Part shown: one piece after another, positions 61,583-64,000 of the stretch
How the letters are laid out: each line of letters begins with the position of its first letter
Numbering within the stretch: the first letter of the stretch is position 1
Source of the DNA: Geothrix sp.
GTDB taxonomy: Bacteria > Acidobacteriota > Holophagae > Holophagales > Holophagaceae
DNA: 64,000 nucleotides
Direction: 5' to 3'
Assembly (NCBI RefSeq): GCF_030219325.1
Contig: NZ_CP126625.1
Coordinates: 3,584,857-3,648,856, forward strand
Notes under the pieces: generated by a model
Seen by the model: only the letters and a program-made list of their open reading frames with translations
The model's database searches: none
What the model was told of the DNA's origin: nothing
Made by a program: the position numbers and the translations under genes

Positions 61583-63367
61583 CTACCAGAGGTGGAGGAA
61601 CTTCCACCAGGCGCCGCCGACCAGCACCCAGATGAGGATGTTGACGACGCTGACGATGAAGCCCAGTCGCCACCAGGTGCCGATGGGCACGTAGCCCATG
61701 CCGAACATGGCGGCAGCCGGTCCTGTCCCGTAGTGGGTCATGCTGGCATGCAGGTTGGAGAAGAAGCAGAGCACCAGGGCCGCCAGCATGGGCGGGGCTC
61801 CGAGGGCGATGGACACGCCCAGGAAGGCGGCATACATGGCGCCCGCATGGGCGGTCATGCTGGCGAAGAAGTAGTGGGCATAGAAGTAGGTCAGGGCGAG
61901 CACCAGGAAACCGAAGTGCCAGCTGTGGCCCGCCATGGCGGCGCCCATGACTTTGCTGAACCAGGGGATCATGCCGATCTTGTTGAGGAAGCCCGCCATC
62001 ATGATGAGGGCCCCGGTCCAGATCAGCACGTCCCAGGCGTTGTGCTCTTCCAACACATCCTTCCAGTTGAGCACGCCCGTGAGCAGCAGCAGGCCCAGGC
62101 CCAGCAGGGCGGCGGTGGTGCCGTCGATGCCGAAGGACTTCTCGCCGATCACCCACAACACCAGGACGAAGGCGAAAACCGCCACCATCAGCCACTCGGC
62201 CATGGAGGGCTTGCCCATCTCCTTCAGCTTCGCCTTGGCCATCTCGACGGCTTCGGGCGTCTCGGTGATCTCCGGCTTGTAGAGCTTGTAGAGCAGGTAG
62301 GGGATCACCAGCAGGCCCACGAGGCCCGGCACGATGGCCGCCACGAACCAGCTGTTCCAGGTGATGGTGATGCCGAAGTCCGCCGCGAACTTCTGGGTCA
62401 TGGGGTTCGCGGCCATGGCCGTGAGGAACATGGCGCTGATGATGATGTCGATGTTGAAGCAGGCCATGAACAGGTAGGCGCCGATCTTGCGGGCGGTGCC
62501 GTCCTCGGGGTTGCTGCCGTAGGCCCGGGCCAGGGAGCGCACGATCGGCATCATGATGCCGGCGGTGCGGGCTGTGTTGCTGGGCACCACTGGGCCGAGC
62601 ACGAACTCGGTGGCGGCGAGACCGTAGGCCAGGCCCAGGGTCCGCTTGCCCAGCAGCTTCATGAAGAAATAGGCGATGCGGGTGCCGAGGCCGGTCTTGA
62701 TGAAGCCCCGGGCGAACATGAAGGCCACGATGATGAGCCAGAGAGTCTTCTCGGCGAAGCCGCTGAGGCTGTCTGCCACCGGCAGGGTGCCGGTGATGGC
62801 CGTGAGCGCGACCCCGATGATGGCCACGGCGCCCATGGGCAGGGGCCGCAGGATGATGCCCAGGATGGTCGCCACGAAGATGGCGAAGAGGTGCAGGCCG
62901 CGGGTCCAGTCCTCCCGGCGTACCTTCTCGGATTCGGCCTTGGCCTTGGCATCCGCTTCGGCTTTCACCTTGGCCTCGGCGTCGGCCTTGACCTTGGCGG
63001 CAGCCTCCAGCTTGGCCTTGGCGGCCTCCTCGGCCTCCTTCTGCATCTGCTCCTTGGCGGACAGGGCGGGCTTCTTGGCGGCCTTGGGCTCGGCCTTGGC
63101 CTTGGCATCCACCTTGGCTTCAGGCTTGCTCTCAGGCTTCGCGGGCTTGGCTTCGGTCTTGGCGCCCTTGTCGCCGGGCTTGGCCTTGTCGGCCGGCTTG
63201 GCGGCGCCCTTGGCGCTGACACTGCCCGTGAAGAACTTCGCGTCGGGGACCTGGGTGACCTTCGGCAGGCCGAAATAAAGGAGACACCCTACGGCGAGGG
63301 TGACCAGCAGCTGGATGGGCTTCGCCCCTTGCCAGCCGTTGGATTTGTTGGAATCAGGAGTGGTCAT
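61583..63367 (-). CDS. DASS-family di/tricarboxylate transporter with a TolA-like Lys/Ala linker
   Basis: 594 aa, longer than the usual 460-490. TM1 (about residues 17-37) is followed by roughly 110 residues of Lys/Ala/Glu/Pro repeats (KPESKPEAKVDAKAKAE and similar; helical, like TolA domain II). The remaining 12 or so TM helices carry the DASS family motifs: FVLGPVVPSNTARTAGIMMPI (SNT clamp loop 1) and the later HYGTGPAA near the C-terminus. Sodium- or exchange-driven import of citrate, succinate, tartrate or the like. It is in a run with a CoA-transferase, HMG-CoA lyase and a porin, suggesting a carboxylic-acid utilisation cluster. Confidence 0.87.
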   Translation of the reverse strand: MTTPDSNKSNGWQGAKPIQLLVTLAVGCLLYFGLPKVTQVPDAKFFTGSVSAKGAAKPADKAKPGDKGAKTEAKPAKPESKPEAKVDAKAKAEPKAAKKPALSAKEQMQKEAEEAAKAKLEAAAKVKADAEAKVKAEADAKAKAESEKVRREDWTRGLHLFAIFVATILGIILRPLPMGAVAIIGVALTAITGTLPVADSLSGFAEKTLWLIIVAFMFARGFIKTGLGTRIAYFFMKLLGKRTLGLAYGLAATEFVLGPVVPSNTARTAGIMMPIVRSLARAYGSNPEDGTARKIGAYLFMACFNIDIIISAMFLTAMAANPMTQKFAADFGITITWNSWFVAAIVPGLVGLLVIPYLLYKLYKPEITETPEAVEMAKAKLKEMGKPSMAEWLMVAVFAFVLVLWVIGEKSFGIDGTTAALLGLGLLLLTGVLNWKDVLEEHNAWDVLIWTGALIMMAGFLNKIGMIPWFSKVMGAAMAGHSWHFGFLVLALTYFYAHYFFASMTAHAGAMYAAFLGVSIALGAPPMLAALVLCFFSNLHASMTHYGTGPAAAMFGMGYVPIGTWWRLGFIVSVVNILIWVLVGGAWWKFLHLW

Positions 63368-63388
63368 GAAGGTATCCCGTCAAGGAGA

Positions 63389-64000
63389 TCAGAGGGACAT
63401 GCGCAGGCCGAGGCCCATTTCGGTCTGGGAATCCTTGGGCACGCCGGTGGACAGCTTAAAGGAGTCCGTCAGCTTCATGTAGGTGAAAACGCCATAGAAC
63501 TCGATGCCCTTGCGCAGGTAGTTGCGGAAGGCGGCATAGGCGACGTTCTTGCCACCGTTGACGTAGGCGGCAGTGCCCGAGGTGTTGGGAAAGGCAAAAG
63601 CGTTGGGGATGGTGTAGACACCGGCGGCATTCAGGGCCAGGGCGGCGCTGTCCACCTTGATCACCTGGTAGCCCAGGAACCCGGCCCACTGGGGCGAGAA
63701 CTGGTAGGAACCGGACACGGTGTAGGCGTTGTCGGTGCGGGTCGGCTTGCCAGGGTTCTGGTCGGAAGTGTAGTGGAAGTAGCCGGCGTTGATCTTCAGG
63801 GCCTTGGTCAGGTTGATGTTGCCGCCGATGGACATGGATGTCTGGCTGAAGGGCACGACGGTGGCGTTGGTGGCACCGGTGTTGTTGGTGGTGGTGTAGA
63901 AGGCGGACATGTGCCAGGTCGGGGCGTTGAAGCCCGTGGCGACCGAGGCGGTGGAGTTCTTGGTGTTGTTGCTGGACTCGTAGTTCAGGTTGTAGGAGGC
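63389..64000 (-). CDS. outer-membrane porin (partial; 5' end outside window)
   Basis: The frame is open to the right edge and ends at 63389 with GLGLRMSL. About 203 codons are visible. Strong amphipathic beta strands with aromatic belts (INAGYFHYTSDQ, YTVSGSYQFSPQWAGFLGYQV, GIEFYGVFTYMKLTDSF) fit a Gram-negative porin of 16-strand type. Adjacent to the DASS carrier, it may admit its carboxylate substrate. Confidence 0.8.
   Translation of the reverse strand, partial: ASYNLNYESSNNTKNSTASVATGFNAPTWHMSAFYTTTNNTGATNATVVPFSQTSMSIGGNINLTKALKINAGYFHYTSDQNPGKPTRTDNAYTVSGSYQFSPQWAGFLGYQVIKVDSAALALNAAGVYTIPNAFAFPNTSGTAAYVNGGKNVAYAAFRNYLRKGIEFYGVFTYMKLTDSFKLSTGVPKDSQTEMGLGLRMSL

Overview
The window comes from a GC-rich, Gram-negative chromosome. 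It carries lipoproteins, outer-membrane barrels, RND pumps, a FrzS-like protein, many-heme cytochrome repeats and long coding runs. Together these best fit the Acidobacteriota class Holophagae (Geothrix/Holophaga-like, anaerobic and metal-respiring). The taxon is an inference from gene content, not from a marker gene.

Layout. 1-3.3 kb: a FrzS-like pseudo-receiver/coiled-coil protein and an HtrA protease. 3.4-3.7 kb: tRNA-His followed by two structured repeats. 3.7-6 kb: an AraC regulator divergent from an AhpD-like and a flavin-binding protein. 6-12 kb: a small Cys-rich exported protein and a three-part RND efflux system. 12.2-18.4 kb: one giant lipoprotein cytochrome with about 54 haem-binding motifs in six near-identical modules. 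19-22.6 kb: a nucleobase/nucleoside uptake operon (UraA-like, AzgA-like, Tsx-like). 23.8-24.1 kb: tRNA-Arg with two tandem repeats. 24.1-28.4 kb: a run of exported proteins. 28.8-32.5 kb: a hybrid sensor kinase and small membrane or exported proteins. 32.5-32.8 kb: tRNA-Pro with the same kind of repeat. 34.5-37.9 kb: MeaB GTPase, a PilZ/receiver-like protein and a chemoreceptor. 37.9-42.8 kb: a MocR regulator divergent from a DsrC / DsrM-like / DsrK-like / cysteine desulfurase operon, followed by a 269-bp MITE. 43-47 kb: agmatine catabolism (AguA, AguB) and a CocE-type hydrolase. 47-49.6 kb: a less GC-rich stretch with a kelch/Ig lipoprotein. 49.6-55.5 kb: MidA, a GxxExxY protein, an MMPL exporter, a DnaC-like ATPase and a sigma factor. 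55.6-59 kb: hspR-dnaJ-dnaK. 59-64 kb: YacG, HMG-CoA lyase, a CaiB CoA-transferase, a DASS carboxylate transporter and a porin.

Three things stand out. (1) All three tRNA genes are followed by the same kind of structured element. It begins with an inverted copy of that tRNA's T-arm, then has two hairpins whose stems covary between loci, and ends with a direct T-arm copy; I do not recognise it as a named family. (2) The DsrC/DsrMK-like/cysteine desulfurase operon, with a PLP-type regulator, looks like a self-contained sulfur-relay-to-quinone module outside a sulfate-reduction locus. (3) The giant cytochrome has grown by duplication of an 8-haem-motif module with mixed motif spacings, which fits long-range extracellular electron transfer.

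The genes form a coherent anaerobic, surface-active lifestyle: outer-membrane electron transfer, carboxylate and nucleobase uptake, envelope proteolysis, chemotaxis or surface signalling, and heat-shock control.
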